Source: an uncultured Collinsella sp. (GTDB lineage: Bacteria; Actinomycetota; Coriobacteriia; Coriobacteriales; Coriobacteriaceae). From it: a stretch of DNA of 18,635 bases. The notes under the pieces are model-generated. The model worked only from the letters and a program-made list of their open reading frames with translations. It was not told the DNA's origin and did not search any database. A program made the position numbers and the translations under genes. This document shows positions 8,001-15,233 of the stretch, one piece after another; the first letter of the stretch is position 1; each line of letters starts with the position of its first letter. The stretch is from the NCBI GenBank assembly GCA_900544875.1, contig UQWS01000030.1, positions 1 through 18,635 of the forward strand, read 5' to 3'.

Positions 8001-8445
8001 CCTCGCGGAGCATCGCGTTGATCTGTGCCGCGGTATCTTGATCAATCTGCTCAGCCAAGCGGCTCATGGTATCGAGCGCACGCCATGCATCGCTGTCCGA
8101 GATGCCTCCCATACCGCGATGCGCAACCTTGTTGCGAACGCCCTTGAGCTCCATGACGTAGTTTTTGCAATCCTGAGGCAGCCTAAGGCGAAACACGTCG
8201 CGCCAGTTGATGTCAACGAGCAGTAAACACAAGGCAATATCGAGCGAATCGGCAAGAGTGGCATAGTCACCCGATGCTGGCAGGTTGCGCTTTTGGTCGT
8301 CGTAGAGCTTGTTGAGCACACCGACCTGCCAAAAATCATTGCCGTATTCCTGGGTAAGCTCGCGCATCACATAAGGATCAAGGGCCTCGAGCAAAAGGTC
8401 AAAGCCCTTATTGAGAAGATCGCAGTTATTAGCGTTGTTCTCCAT
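5032..8445 (-). CDS. DUF499 P-loop ATPase with N-terminal Swt1-type HEPN domain
   Basis: A 1137-residue cytoplasmic protein, the third gene of the operon. Residues about 1-150 form a helical Swt1-type HEPN domain with the Rx4H motif RNKVAH (R104-H109), the signature of metal-independent RNases. A linker (150-185) leads to the DUF499 ATPase core: Walker A AFGGGKTHS (267-275) and Walker B CLVLMDE (385-391). An Ala/Glu-rich stretch with a Gly/Ser segment precedes a compact C-terminal domain (from about 1055, KTSFHMTAKLDNTRVNRNIQ). Both Walker motifs and the HEPN residues are intact. DUF499 proteins occur next to DUF1156 methylases in antiphage islands and resemble the large ATPases of BREX. The ATG at 8445 has AAGGAG at good spacing and lies 18 bases after the methylase stop. 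Likely role: ATP-driven sensor or motor, perhaps with an RNase effector. Confidence 0.93.
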   Translation of the reverse strand: MENNANNCDLLNKGFDLLLEALDPYVMRELTQEYGNDFWQVGVLNKLYDDQKRNLPASGDYATLADSLDIALCLLLVDINWRDVFRLRLPQDCKNYVMELKGVRNKVAHRGMGGISDSDAWRALDTMSRLAEQIDQDTAAQINAMLREVRYGSADGSTAVTTNVDAGVDAPAPRRKSLEQTRAVRGLPSWRDVMEPHMDVAEGRYKNAEFAADLAQVARGKGELEYRDPVEFFNRTYVTEGMKGLLVQSLRRVSGLDGEPVIQLKTAFGGGKTHSMLALYHMMRSRSRVGQIANLAPILEEAGVAEVPEVHVTVLVGTSINPAKAMRPATMPGIMVNTLWGHMAYQLAESADRPELYNYVKDADKKGVSPGSAALTELFDDCGCCLVLMDELVAYAKKIYGVDGLNAGSFDNFITFIQELTEAARASKCSLVVASIPESDNEIGGEAGQRALEQIEHTFGRMEAIWKPVAANEGFEVVRRRLFLNCKDDAARDEVCASFSKMYNENTSDFPVESRELEYRDRMVSCYPIHPEVFDRLYEDWATLEKFQRTRGVLRLMASVIHELWMNQDPSPMIMPGSFPLDVPGVRDELTRYLDDNWNAVVDSEIDGKQSVPYRNDGNNTRYGNLLASRRVARAIMLGSAPDVGGQSVRGIERAHIRLGTVQPGENISVFNDALGTLQTSSSFLYGDVNGNRFWYDTRPTLRKVADDRAQQVKDSDALYEVESRLKRLRKVDPFSGIHVCPASSLDVPDDQTLRLVVLTPSANHRGKAADSAALTLASEILSNRGTSPRTYKNMVVFAAADASYYAQLLSEAKQYLAWDSIKKDRESLNLDVAQTRETDQSVRRADESLELKIQEAYSWLIYPRVDLFSGSMDIVWEAEHVEGGGENIVAKMARKLVSDEAAIKTWAPALLKMELDRVLWKDADHIQIKRLWEFLCSYCYLPRLSFYGVLEDAIQRGLGSKEYFGLAAGFSDDRYMELTFGEQKTFINESDLLVKPTVATKQIEEEEAAARAAAAEAGQGSDGGGHGIAFGPTTSETVTDGAGRTTVVDTTPVVVQPARQKTSFHMTAKLDNTRVNRNIQTIMDEVVSQLNMLGGADVQLSFSVSAHVEDGIPVQTVRAISENCSTLGINDYRFGE

Positions 8446-8463
8446 GGTTTATCTCCTTAGGGC

Positions 8464-11235
8464 CTAATCGAATAGTGAGTCTTGCATAGGTCGCTCAACA
8501 GCAAGCTGCGCCGCCTTTGACTGAATCTCGGGCCATGCCGTAACAAGCGAGTTGTAGGCGAAGGCCTCCTGCTGCCAGTTGCGCTTGTCCGCAATGGTAA
8601 AGAGGCGATACGCGAGCGTCTTGGCACCATCCGCACGACTGCCGAGCGTTTGGCTAACGATCTTTGCACAAGCCGTAACGCCGCCCTCCTCGAGCGCGCG
8701 CGTGAGTTGCTGGGTCGTGAGCCAGGTAGGCGCTTTAAAGTCAATGCGCTCCGATACCTCGCTACGGTCGAGTAAGTGCACGTTGCCCTTAACGGAAGCA
8801 AGGAGCCCCTGTGCCGCCAGCCCTTCAATGGAAACGTTCTTAGCGCGAGCAAGCACATCCGCCTCACCGAACTTAATGGTGTCAAAGGCTTTCTGCGTAT
8901 AGAGATCGACACAAAAACGGCTCTCGCGATCAAGTTCGCCATTCTGGTCACTGAAGTACGCATCCACCTCTTGGTTGATGATCTGCAGCGCCGCGCGCAC
9001 CGTCATGGGGCCGCCATCGGCTTCGAGCACCTGCGAGAACCGCGAGTACACCCCGATGCCCGGGCCGATGGCCGACTGCGCCAAGTCCACCGGCGCGATG
9101 TTGGAGGAGCGCAGCTCGTCGAGGGCCGTATGCAGTTCGCGCTTGAGCGCCATCACGAAGTCTCGTCGCGTCCCCATGGGTGCATCCTCAGGACGTTTAC
9201 GACAAACAAGGACAATAGAAGATGCGAGAGCGTTAGAACCAGAGGCAATAGTTCTATAAGTTTGTTCGGTTCGTATAGGCCAAGTGCCTGTAATCGAGAA
9301 TCCCGCACGGATGATGGCGGAGAGCATCGTCTCCCAGCCGGTCGACGCCGTAGACTCCACGTCATTTGAAGTCTCGGTCTCGCTCTGCTTGAAGGCATAG
9401 TAAATGGTCACGGGTACGTCCTCGCAGGCGTACTTGTTCACCTGCTTGAAGGTGCTGAACATGCCTTCCTCGAAGAACTCGCGCGCGCCGTCCTTGCCGC
9501 GGTTCTCGCGATAGGGCGTGGCCACGAGCTCCTCGTGCTTGGGTACGAGCATGGTGCTGAAGAGCTTGGGGTACGTGTTGCGAAGTGACTGGCGAAGCCA
9601 AACGTAGAAAAAGTCCGAGAGGTCCGCGTAGCCGATGTTGTCGTAGTAAGGAGGATCCGTTGACACGAGGATGCCACGCATACCGTTGTCACTCTGGGCG
9701 TCGAATTGACGCGCGATACCCGCCTGCTCGGCTCTTGGCAATTTCTCAATGCAGGCATCAATGTACGATGAAATCGCCTCATATCCACCCGCTGAATGGT
9801 TAAAGACGTTAACTTCTGGATAATCCCAGGTCATTGCAATCGCTTGCTTACTGAACATATTCATTGTTTTCTCATTGGAAGGTGCCCAACGAGAAACGCA
9901 GTTGGAAAAATCTGCCAAACGGTCAACGGAAAAGGCCAAGAAAATACCGATTGCCTCACCATAGGCGCGTGCACCGCTGCCACCGTTTTCTAGACCAATG
10001 CCGTCATCGGCAAGGCCCGCTGCCACAGCGTCAGCCTCAGCTTTACTTTGCGCTTCGCCTACAAGGGTAGAGAACGTTGTTAACGCCGTCAACTGCCGGT
10101 TGGTGAAGAGCTTCCAGAACTCGTCGAGGCCGTAGACGTTCGTGTTCAGGTGTCCTGGATAATACGCGAGCTTGCCCTGGGGATAGTCGTCGGGCATCGG
10201 GACGTCTGCTGCCGCGACCTGCGTCTCGTCGGGGGCAATGTAGATTCTGCTGCGCTTTCCTTCTGCGACAATCGCCATAAGTTTTGCGCCCATGCGACCT
10301 TCACGCGACTCCTCGCGAATATAGTCAAAAGAAATGGGCGCGCCGCAGTGAATACAGGTTGCACCTCTACGGTTCACCGTGCCTTCCTGGGTTGCCTTTC
10401 CAGGCGCAACCTCGAAGCGCACCTCGCCGCCCTCGCAGACGGGCTCGATGTGCCAGACCTTGCCCTTCTTCTTGGAGAGATCGAACGAGCGCACGAGGAT
10501 GGCGTCGTGCCCACAGGCGGGGTTGGGACACTTGACGGTGCGCGTCCACAACCAGGTCAAAACTGTCGCCTCGCCGCCACCCTGCGCATTGGGCACCCGT
10601 ACCTTGGGGTACAGGTGCCCAATGCGCCTATACGCCTCATCCTTCATCCAGGCGCCGTAGTATTCGACGTCAGCGACCAGGCCGTTGTTGCCGACCCACG
10701 AATCGATGTTCGCGCGCGAGCGCGACCCCGGGTTCACGGCCGGCTTCCCCGCGAATAGCGGCGGAATCTCGATCATGGCCTTGTTGATGGTCACCGCGAC
10801 GGGGTTCAGGTCCTGCGCGTAGGCCTCGAGGCCCAGGCGCTGTGCCTCGAGCGGTATGGCACCGCCGCCCGCGAACGGGTCAAGCAGCGGCGGCAGCTCG
10901 TCACCCATCGACTTCCTGATCTCCGCCTTCGCGGCGTCCAGCACGCGCTCGTCGCTCGAGTTCTCCCACACCACGAGCTCGCGCAGGATATTGAACAGGC
11001 GCTCGCGCTCGACAGCCTGCTCCTCTGGCGTGGGGAACTCCTCGGGATGTGCCGACGGGTCGTCCACCAGCGACGACCAGATGACTGCGCGCGCTGCGGC
11101 CAGCGGACGGCGAGCCCACCACAAATGAAGCCCCCTGGGATGTGCTCCTATCCCAGGCATTTTCTCGTGAGCCGCGGCCGCATTGATGTCGTCGAGCGGC
11201 AGCGCCACCTCGATGAGCTTCTTCTTTACTGCCAT
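8464..11235 (-). CDS. DUF1156-family DNA methyltransferase (adenine type)
   Basis: A 923-residue protein, the second gene of the operon. The N-terminal DUF1156 segment (KKKLIEVALPLDDINAAAAH, then GLHLWWARRPLAAARAVIW) is followed by a methyltransferase fold whose SAM-binding motif is DPFAGGGAIPLEAQRLG (from 119) with QDLNP at 141-145. The catalytic DPPY is at 527-530 (STDPPYYDNIGYADLSDFFY), typical of amino-methyltransferases acting on N6-adenine. An insertion carries cysteines CPNPACGH (236-243), C267 and CIHC (294-297), probably a zinc ribbon. The ATG at 11235 with GAGGGAG upstream is preferred; the frame is open to 11418, but that part overlaps the helicase coding end and reads as nonsense. 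It overlaps the helicase gene by 10 bases, so translation is coupled. Inferred role: marks host DNA so the module spares it; the target site cannot be read from sequence. Confidence 0.93.
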   Translation of the reverse strand: MAVKKKLIEVALPLDDINAAAAHEKMPGIGAHPRGLHLWWARRPLAAARAVIWSSLVDDPSAHPEEFPTPEEQAVERERLFNILRELVVWENSSDERVLDAAKAEIRKSMGDELPPLLDPFAGGGAIPLEAQRLGLEAYAQDLNPVAVTINKAMIEIPPLFAGKPAVNPGSRSRANIDSWVGNNGLVADVEYYGAWMKDEAYRRIGHLYPKVRVPNAQGGGEATVLTWLWTRTVKCPNPACGHDAILVRSFDLSKKKGKVWHIEPVCEGGEVRFEVAPGKATQEGTVNRRGATCIHCGAPISFDYIREESREGRMGAKLMAIVAEGKRSRIYIAPDETQVAAADVPMPDDYPQGKLAYYPGHLNTNVYGLDEFWKLFTNRQLTALTTFSTLVGEAQSKAEADAVAAGLADDGIGLENGGSGARAYGEAIGIFLAFSVDRLADFSNCVSRWAPSNEKTMNMFSKQAIAMTWDYPEVNVFNHSAGGYEAISSYIDACIEKLPRAEQAGIARQFDAQSDNGMRGILVSTDPPYYDNIGYADLSDFFYVWLRQSLRNTYPKLFSTMLVPKHEELVATPYRENRGKDGAREFFEEGMFSTFKQVNKYACEDVPVTIYYAFKQSETETSNDVESTASTGWETMLSAIIRAGFSITGTWPIRTEQTYRTIASGSNALASSIVLVCRKRPEDAPMGTRRDFVMALKRELHTALDELRSSNIAPVDLAQSAIGPGIGVYSRFSQVLEADGGPMTVRAALQIINQEVDAYFSDQNGELDRESRFCVDLYTQKAFDTIKFGEADVLARAKNVSIEGLAAQGLLASVKGNVHLLDRSEVSERIDFKAPTWLTTQQLTRALEEGGVTACAKIVSQTLGSRADGAKTLAYRLFTIADKRNWQQEAFAYNSLVTAWPEIQSKAAQLAVERPMQDSLFD

Positions 11236-14200
11236 GTCTGCTCCCTCTCTAGTATCACGTCGCCCGCTTCCTTGAGACGCGCGATGTCGTAGTTCGTGCT
11301 TGCCGCGGCATAATCCGGCGGACTTGTAAATGGATGTGCGATGTAAGAAGTTCGGGTCGTGTTTCCATCGACCTCGACCAGTGCGAGCACAAAGGCATCT
11401 GGCCTGTTGAGCGCACACATCACCTCGTTGTGCGAAACGGTGACCGTAGTGGCGCCGGCGGCGCGGCCCTTGACCTCAATCATCCGCAGCGCCGGCCCCT
11501 TAGCACGAAGCTCATCGGGCACCACGGATTCAATGTCGTAGCCGCAGTTATCTGCGCTTCGATCCCGCGGCGTAAATCCCAGCTCCCGCTCGATAGCCAT
11601 GACGGCACGCATGCCGGCAAGCTCTACCTCGCGCCTGCCTGCCGCACTGGATTCGGTGGTAGCATGTGAGTCGTGGAGCAGCATGCCAACTGGAATCACA
11701 AGCGCGCCGCCCAGCACCCTCGGAGTCGCGGGAGTGATGGTCTTTTCGCGCTGCAGCTCCGCCAAGCGCATTTGCCTGCGGTCGCGCAGATCGTCGGCGC
11801 GGCGGCGAGCATTCAGAGAGCTCAGGCGTGTCTTCTTGCCTTGCTTTTCTTTCTCCTCTAGCTCCCACGCGCGACCATCCCAATAATTGGCCTCGTCGGT
11901 AAGACGCGCGTCAACGGCTCGCTCAATCTTCTCGATCTGCGGAATACGACGATTGCGTACCTCTTTGAGGCTCACAGGGAGGATCTCGCGAATGGCGAAA
12001 TCCATGGCAAGCGCGTCAATGTCGCCGGTAAGCCACTCCTGCTCAGAAGCGATAGTGTGCGCGGCAGATGCCTCGGACGGACGAGGACCGCGATAGTCCA
12101 AATAGGGCGCATAGCCCGTATCACGAGCTTCGCCCGCAGCGTCAACCTCAACGAACCTAAACTCTTTGGATACCGTACGTTTGGTGCCGTCGGCCAGTGT
12201 CGTGCCGTCCTGGACGGAGTTCTCGATATAGAGCAAAAGTCTCGGCTTGTCTCCAAAATCTCTATCGTCCACGAGCACACAGCCCCGCTTAAGCGCCGAA
12301 CCCATTTGGCCAATCAGTACCTTCACCGTTGCATCCAAAAGCGCCTCACCGGGGCATACCAACTCCGCGGGAACGAGACCGGGGCCCTCTTTAGATTCTT
12401 TGTCAAAGCAAATACGCTCATAGGAGGCGAGCACGTGGCCGCATTCGCCGCCCATGCTCATCAAGCGAACCGAGGACGGCACTTCGAGCACCTCGAACCT
12501 GCCAGGCTCGCGAGATGCCACACGTCCTCCCAAGCGCTTCATTGCCGCCATAAAAAATGCCTGGATAAAGTGCGGCTCGAGCTTGCGCGCCTCCATGCGC
12601 TCCATGTCCTCGCGAATAGCGCTTACGCCGCGAGCGTCCATGACGTCATCGGTAAGCGCATATTCCTTGAGGAGCCGTTTAATGGAGCTCGTATCGAGCG
12701 ATGCATCGACTACCTGGTTAAGCCGCGCCCGTACCTCGGGGTCATCGCCATAGCGAATCGCATCGAGGAGCAAGTCACGGAGCGTCTTGCCTTCAAAGGT
12801 AACCCTACCCAAGATATCGAAAACCTTGCCGCCCAGCGCGGCACGTTCCACCTCGAGCTTGCTGAACAGGCGTTGGAATACTTCTCCCTCGCGCGTCTGC
12901 GTGGAGACAAGGTTCCACAGATGGCATACTTCGGTTTGACCGATGCGGTGAATACGACCGAAGCGCTGCTCGAGTCGATTGGGATTCCACGGCAGGTCAT
13001 AGTTGATCATAAGGTGCGCGCGCTGCAGGTTAATGCCCTCGCCGGCGGCATCCGTAGCAACAAGGATGCGCGAGTTCGCATCCTGCTTGAACATCTCCTC
13101 GGCACGATGGCGCTCGTCGCGCGTCATACCGCCCTTAATAGCGAGCACGGCAGAACGGTCACCCAGGAGAGAGCCAATCTTCTCTGCGAGGTAGTTCAGC
13201 GTGTCCTTGTGTTCGGTAAAGATGATCAGTTTCTCACGTCGACCGTCCATGCCGAACATATTGGAATCGTCTTGCAGCAGTCGCGAAAGCTCCTCCCACT
13301 TACGGTCCTCGCCACTAATGCGAACATCGTTTGCCTTGCGCTCGAGCGTGCGTAAAATCGCGATCTCAGCATCAAGCTCAGCCGCAGTCGCCGCCGCAGA
13401 AGCGGTGTCTACGACGTCATCTTCCATTTGTTCGTACTCTTCGGAGTCGTAATCGTCCTCGTCAAAATCTCTGGAATCGATGCCCCATTTATCTGTATAG
13501 GCGACCTTGCCGCTCGCAACGCTTTTTGCCTCGGCGAGCTTGGACTCAAGCCGTATGCGACGACGCCGAAGCGACTGGTAGATGGCCTCGGGACTCGACG
13601 CAAGACGACGCTGCAAGATAGTCAAAGCAAAGCCGACGCTGTTCTTATGCTTGCCACCCAAGCGCTCCGCACGGTTAAACTCCTCGGTGACGTAATGAGT
13701 CACCGAGTCATAGAGCTCCTGCTCGGCAGGAGATAGGTCGTATTCGACTGTATAGGCGCAGCGTTCGGGGAATAGCGGGCGCCCATCGAACTTGAGCAGC
13801 TCCTCTTTCACGAGGCGACGCATAACATCGGAAACATCGCAGTCAAGCGAAGGTGCGGGCGGAAGACCCTGAGCCTGGCCGGCAGTGGAGCGCGCCGCAG
13901 GATTCTTAACGCGATTGCCTCCCGCAAACCGGTCCTTGTCCACGAGCGCCATAAAGTAGCGAAAGTCAGCCGGCTTACCGTTGTGAGGCGTAGCCGTCAG
14001 AAGCAACAAGTTTTCGGTTGTGTCGCCCAAGAGCTGACCGAGCTTATAGCGTTTGGTCGGCTTGAACTCGCCGCCAAAGTTTGTCGCGCTCATCTTGTGG
14101 GCCTCGTCGCATACAACGAGATCCCACGACGTTGCCCTTAGTTTCTTTTGAATCTCGTCGTTGCGAGCCAACTTATCTAGGCGGCCAATACAATAATTGA

Positions 14201-14792
14201 CCTCATCGAAGGGATTCCCGGTAGCAGAAGACTCCAGCACATCGTTTGTAAGCAAGCGGAATTTGAGCCCAAACTTTTGCCATAGCTCCTCTTGCCACTG
14301 TTCCACAAGATTACCGGGAGCCACGATAAGGCAACGCCTAAGATCGCCGCGAGCAATCATTTCTTTTATTAGGAGGCCCGTCATGATAGTCTTGCCTGCG
14401 CCGGGGTCGTCCGCCAGCACATAACGCAGCGGCAAACGCGGCAGCATTTCCTTGTAGACGGCCGAAATCTGGTGCGGCAGCGGCTCGATAGACGACGTAC
14501 GAATAGCCAGATAGGGATCGAACAGATGGGCCAAGCCTATGCGATACGCTTCAGACACGAGTCGCAGGTCATCGGGGTCGGCATCGAACGCCCAGGCGCT
14601 GGACTTTTCGATGATGTAATTATCCTCGTCTGTATCGAAGAGAGGTCGGTCACCCAGTACGCCTTGGTCCGTCTTGTAGATTACGTTTAAGACGGAATCG
14701 CCATGCCATTCGACAGCCTTAATGGTCACGGGCGAATCCCCCGCGATACCGCGAACGCGCGTACCGGGCGTTATCTCTGCTAGCTTTGCCAT
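11226..14792 (-). CDS. SNF2/RapA-type DEAH helicase with C-terminal DUF3883 nuclease-like domain
   Basis: A 1188-residue protein, the first gene of the operon. The helicase motifs are complete: Q-like PHQ (106-108), Walker A DDPGAGKT (128-135), DEAH (229-232), TATPHNGKP (266-274), and in the second lobe VATDAAGEGINLQRA (578-592), then PNRLEQRFGRIHRIGQT (604-620). An acidic insertion (DFDEDDYDSEEYEQMEDD) at about 442-459 splits the two lobes. The last 136 residues match DUF3883: GYDIES (D1086) and MIEVKGR (E1106, K1108), the spacing of a PD-(D/E)XK-type nuclease core. ATG at 14792 is taken as start; a GTG at 14795 is equally possible, and the only ribosome-site candidate is a weak GCGGGG. In related defence systems such helicases translocate on invader DNA; cleavage by DUF3883 is an inference. 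No clear promoter is seen upstream. Confidence 0.93.
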   Translation of the reverse strand: MAKLAEITPGTRVRGIAGDSPVTIKAVEWHGDSVLNVIYKTDQGVLGDRPLFDTDEDNYIIEKSSAWAFDADPDDLRLVSEAYRIGLAHLFDPYLAIRTSSIEPLPHQISAVYKEMLPRLPLRYVLADDPGAGKTIMTGLLIKEMIARGDLRRCLIVAPGNLVEQWQEELWQKFGLKFRLLTNDVLESSATGNPFDEVNYCIGRLDKLARNDEIQKKLRATSWDLVVCDEAHKMSATNFGGEFKPTKRYKLGQLLGDTTENLLLLTATPHNGKPADFRYFMALVDKDRFAGGNRVKNPAARSTAGQAQGLPPAPSLDCDVSDVMRRLVKEELLKFDGRPLFPERCAYTVEYDLSPAEQELYDSVTHYVTEEFNRAERLGGKHKNSVGFALTILQRRLASSPEAIYQSLRRRRIRLESKLAEAKSVASGKVAYTDKWGIDSRDFDEDDYDSEEYEQMEDDVVDTASAAATAAELDAEIAILRTLERKANDVRISGEDRKWEELSRLLQDDSNMFGMDGRREKLIIFTEHKDTLNYLAEKIGSLLGDRSAVLAIKGGMTRDERHRAEEMFKQDANSRILVATDAAGEGINLQRAHLMINYDLPWNPNRLEQRFGRIHRIGQTEVCHLWNLVSTQTREGEVFQRLFSKLEVERAALGGKVFDILGRVTFEGKTLRDLLLDAIRYGDDPEVRARLNQVVDASLDTSSIKRLLKEYALTDDVMDARGVSAIREDMERMEARKLEPHFIQAFFMAAMKRLGGRVASREPGRFEVLEVPSSVRLMSMGGECGHVLASYERICFDKESKEGPGLVPAELVCPGEALLDATVKVLIGQMGSALKRGCVLVDDRDFGDKPRLLLYIENSVQDGTTLADGTKRTVSKEFRFVEVDAAGEARDTGYAPYLDYRGPRPSEASAAHTIASEQEWLTGDIDALAMDFAIREILPVSLKEVRNRRIPQIEKIERAVDARLTDEANYWDGRAWELEEKEKQGKKTRLSSLNARRRADDLRDRRQMRLAELQREKTITPATPRVLGGALVIPVGMLLHDSHATTESSAAGRREVELAGMRAVMAIERELGFTPRDRSADNCGYDIESVVPDELRAKGPALRMIEVKGRAAGATTVTVSHNEVMCALNRPDAFVLALVEVDGNTTRTSYIAHPFTSPPDYAAASTNYDIARLKEAGDVILEREQTWQ

Positions 14793-14880
14793 CACGCGCC
14801 CCGCTTTACGAGAAGCGAAAATGCGTGCTGCAAGATAACGCTAGGATTGTCTATCGAAGGGAGACACTCGCTAACGAGCA

Positions 14881-14890
14881 CCCCCCCCCC
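14881..14890. repeat. Run of ten C bases in the divergent promoter region
   Basis: Ten consecutive C on the plus strand (G on the minus strand), about 90 bases before the helicase start. Tracts of this length slip during replication in many bacteria. If the run lies between promoter elements or in the leader, its length would tune or switch expression. Confidence 0.9.
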
Positions 14891-14944
14891 GAAGAGTTTT
14901 CGTCTGAATGGCCACGAAAAATCTCCCGGGTTTTATTGATACCG

Positions 14945-14964
14945 GGGTGAACGATAAATCACCC
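14945..14964. repeat. Inverted repeat GGGTGA / TCACCC, possible operator
   Basis: Perfect 6-bp arms with an 8-base A/T-rich spacer, about 150 bases before the helicase start and 270 before the coiled-coil gene. The size fits a dimeric regulator site, but no bound protein can be named. Confidence 0.3.
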
Positions 14965-15233
14965 TTGTTACAGCTTTATCTATTGTCTTTCAATCAGCTT
15001 GCCGTGTCATGGGGTTTTCTGCAAAAGGAATCGTTTTTACCTCGCGCGGTTCGTTGCTCAACAATGCTGCGAATAGCGTGAATACCTTATGATCACTCTG
15101 CGTCGCCGATGCTATTTAGCACGCTTACAGACGCTTTGGCACCTAACGCCCGTTGTTCGATGCATGAACTTTACTCAAACGCCTACACTTGAGCATTACA
15201 GGTCAATATCGCCAACAGGCAAGCGAGGCTAAC

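Larger units (their letters stand above)
14793..15233. other. Divergent intergenic region between the defence operon and the coiled-coil gene
   Basis: This 441-bp gap must hold the promoters of both divergent units, but no clear -35/-10 pair was found on either strand. It contains a run of ten C (14881-14890), a nearby CTCG-CTAA-CGAG palindrome (14867-14878), CCCGG/CCGGG (14925-14929 and 14942-14946) and GGGTGA/TCACCC (14945-14964). A 27-codon ATG frame near 15009 lacks a ribosome binding site and was not called. Regulation through a dedicated activator or through these repeats is plausible. Confidence 0.6.

Noticed and set aside
8457..8963. Minus-strand open frame of 168 codons near the methylase end
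   Set aside because: It lies wholly opposite or out of frame with the methylase gene, is rich in Arg and Ser and matches nothing; the methylase frame explains the sequence.
12057..13355. Plus-strand open frame of 432 codons inside the helicase gene
   Set aside because: It is the antisense shadow of the helicase, whose motifs (DEAH partner lobes, RIHRIGQT) are complete on the other strand; no ribosome site or domain.
5032..14792. Calling the operon classical DISARM or BREX
   Set aside because: The hallmark DrmB (DUF1998), PLD nuclease, PglZ and BrxL-type genes are absent; only related families are present.
15009..15092. 27-codon ATG frame in the divergent gap
   Set aside because: No ribosome binding site and no sign of selection.
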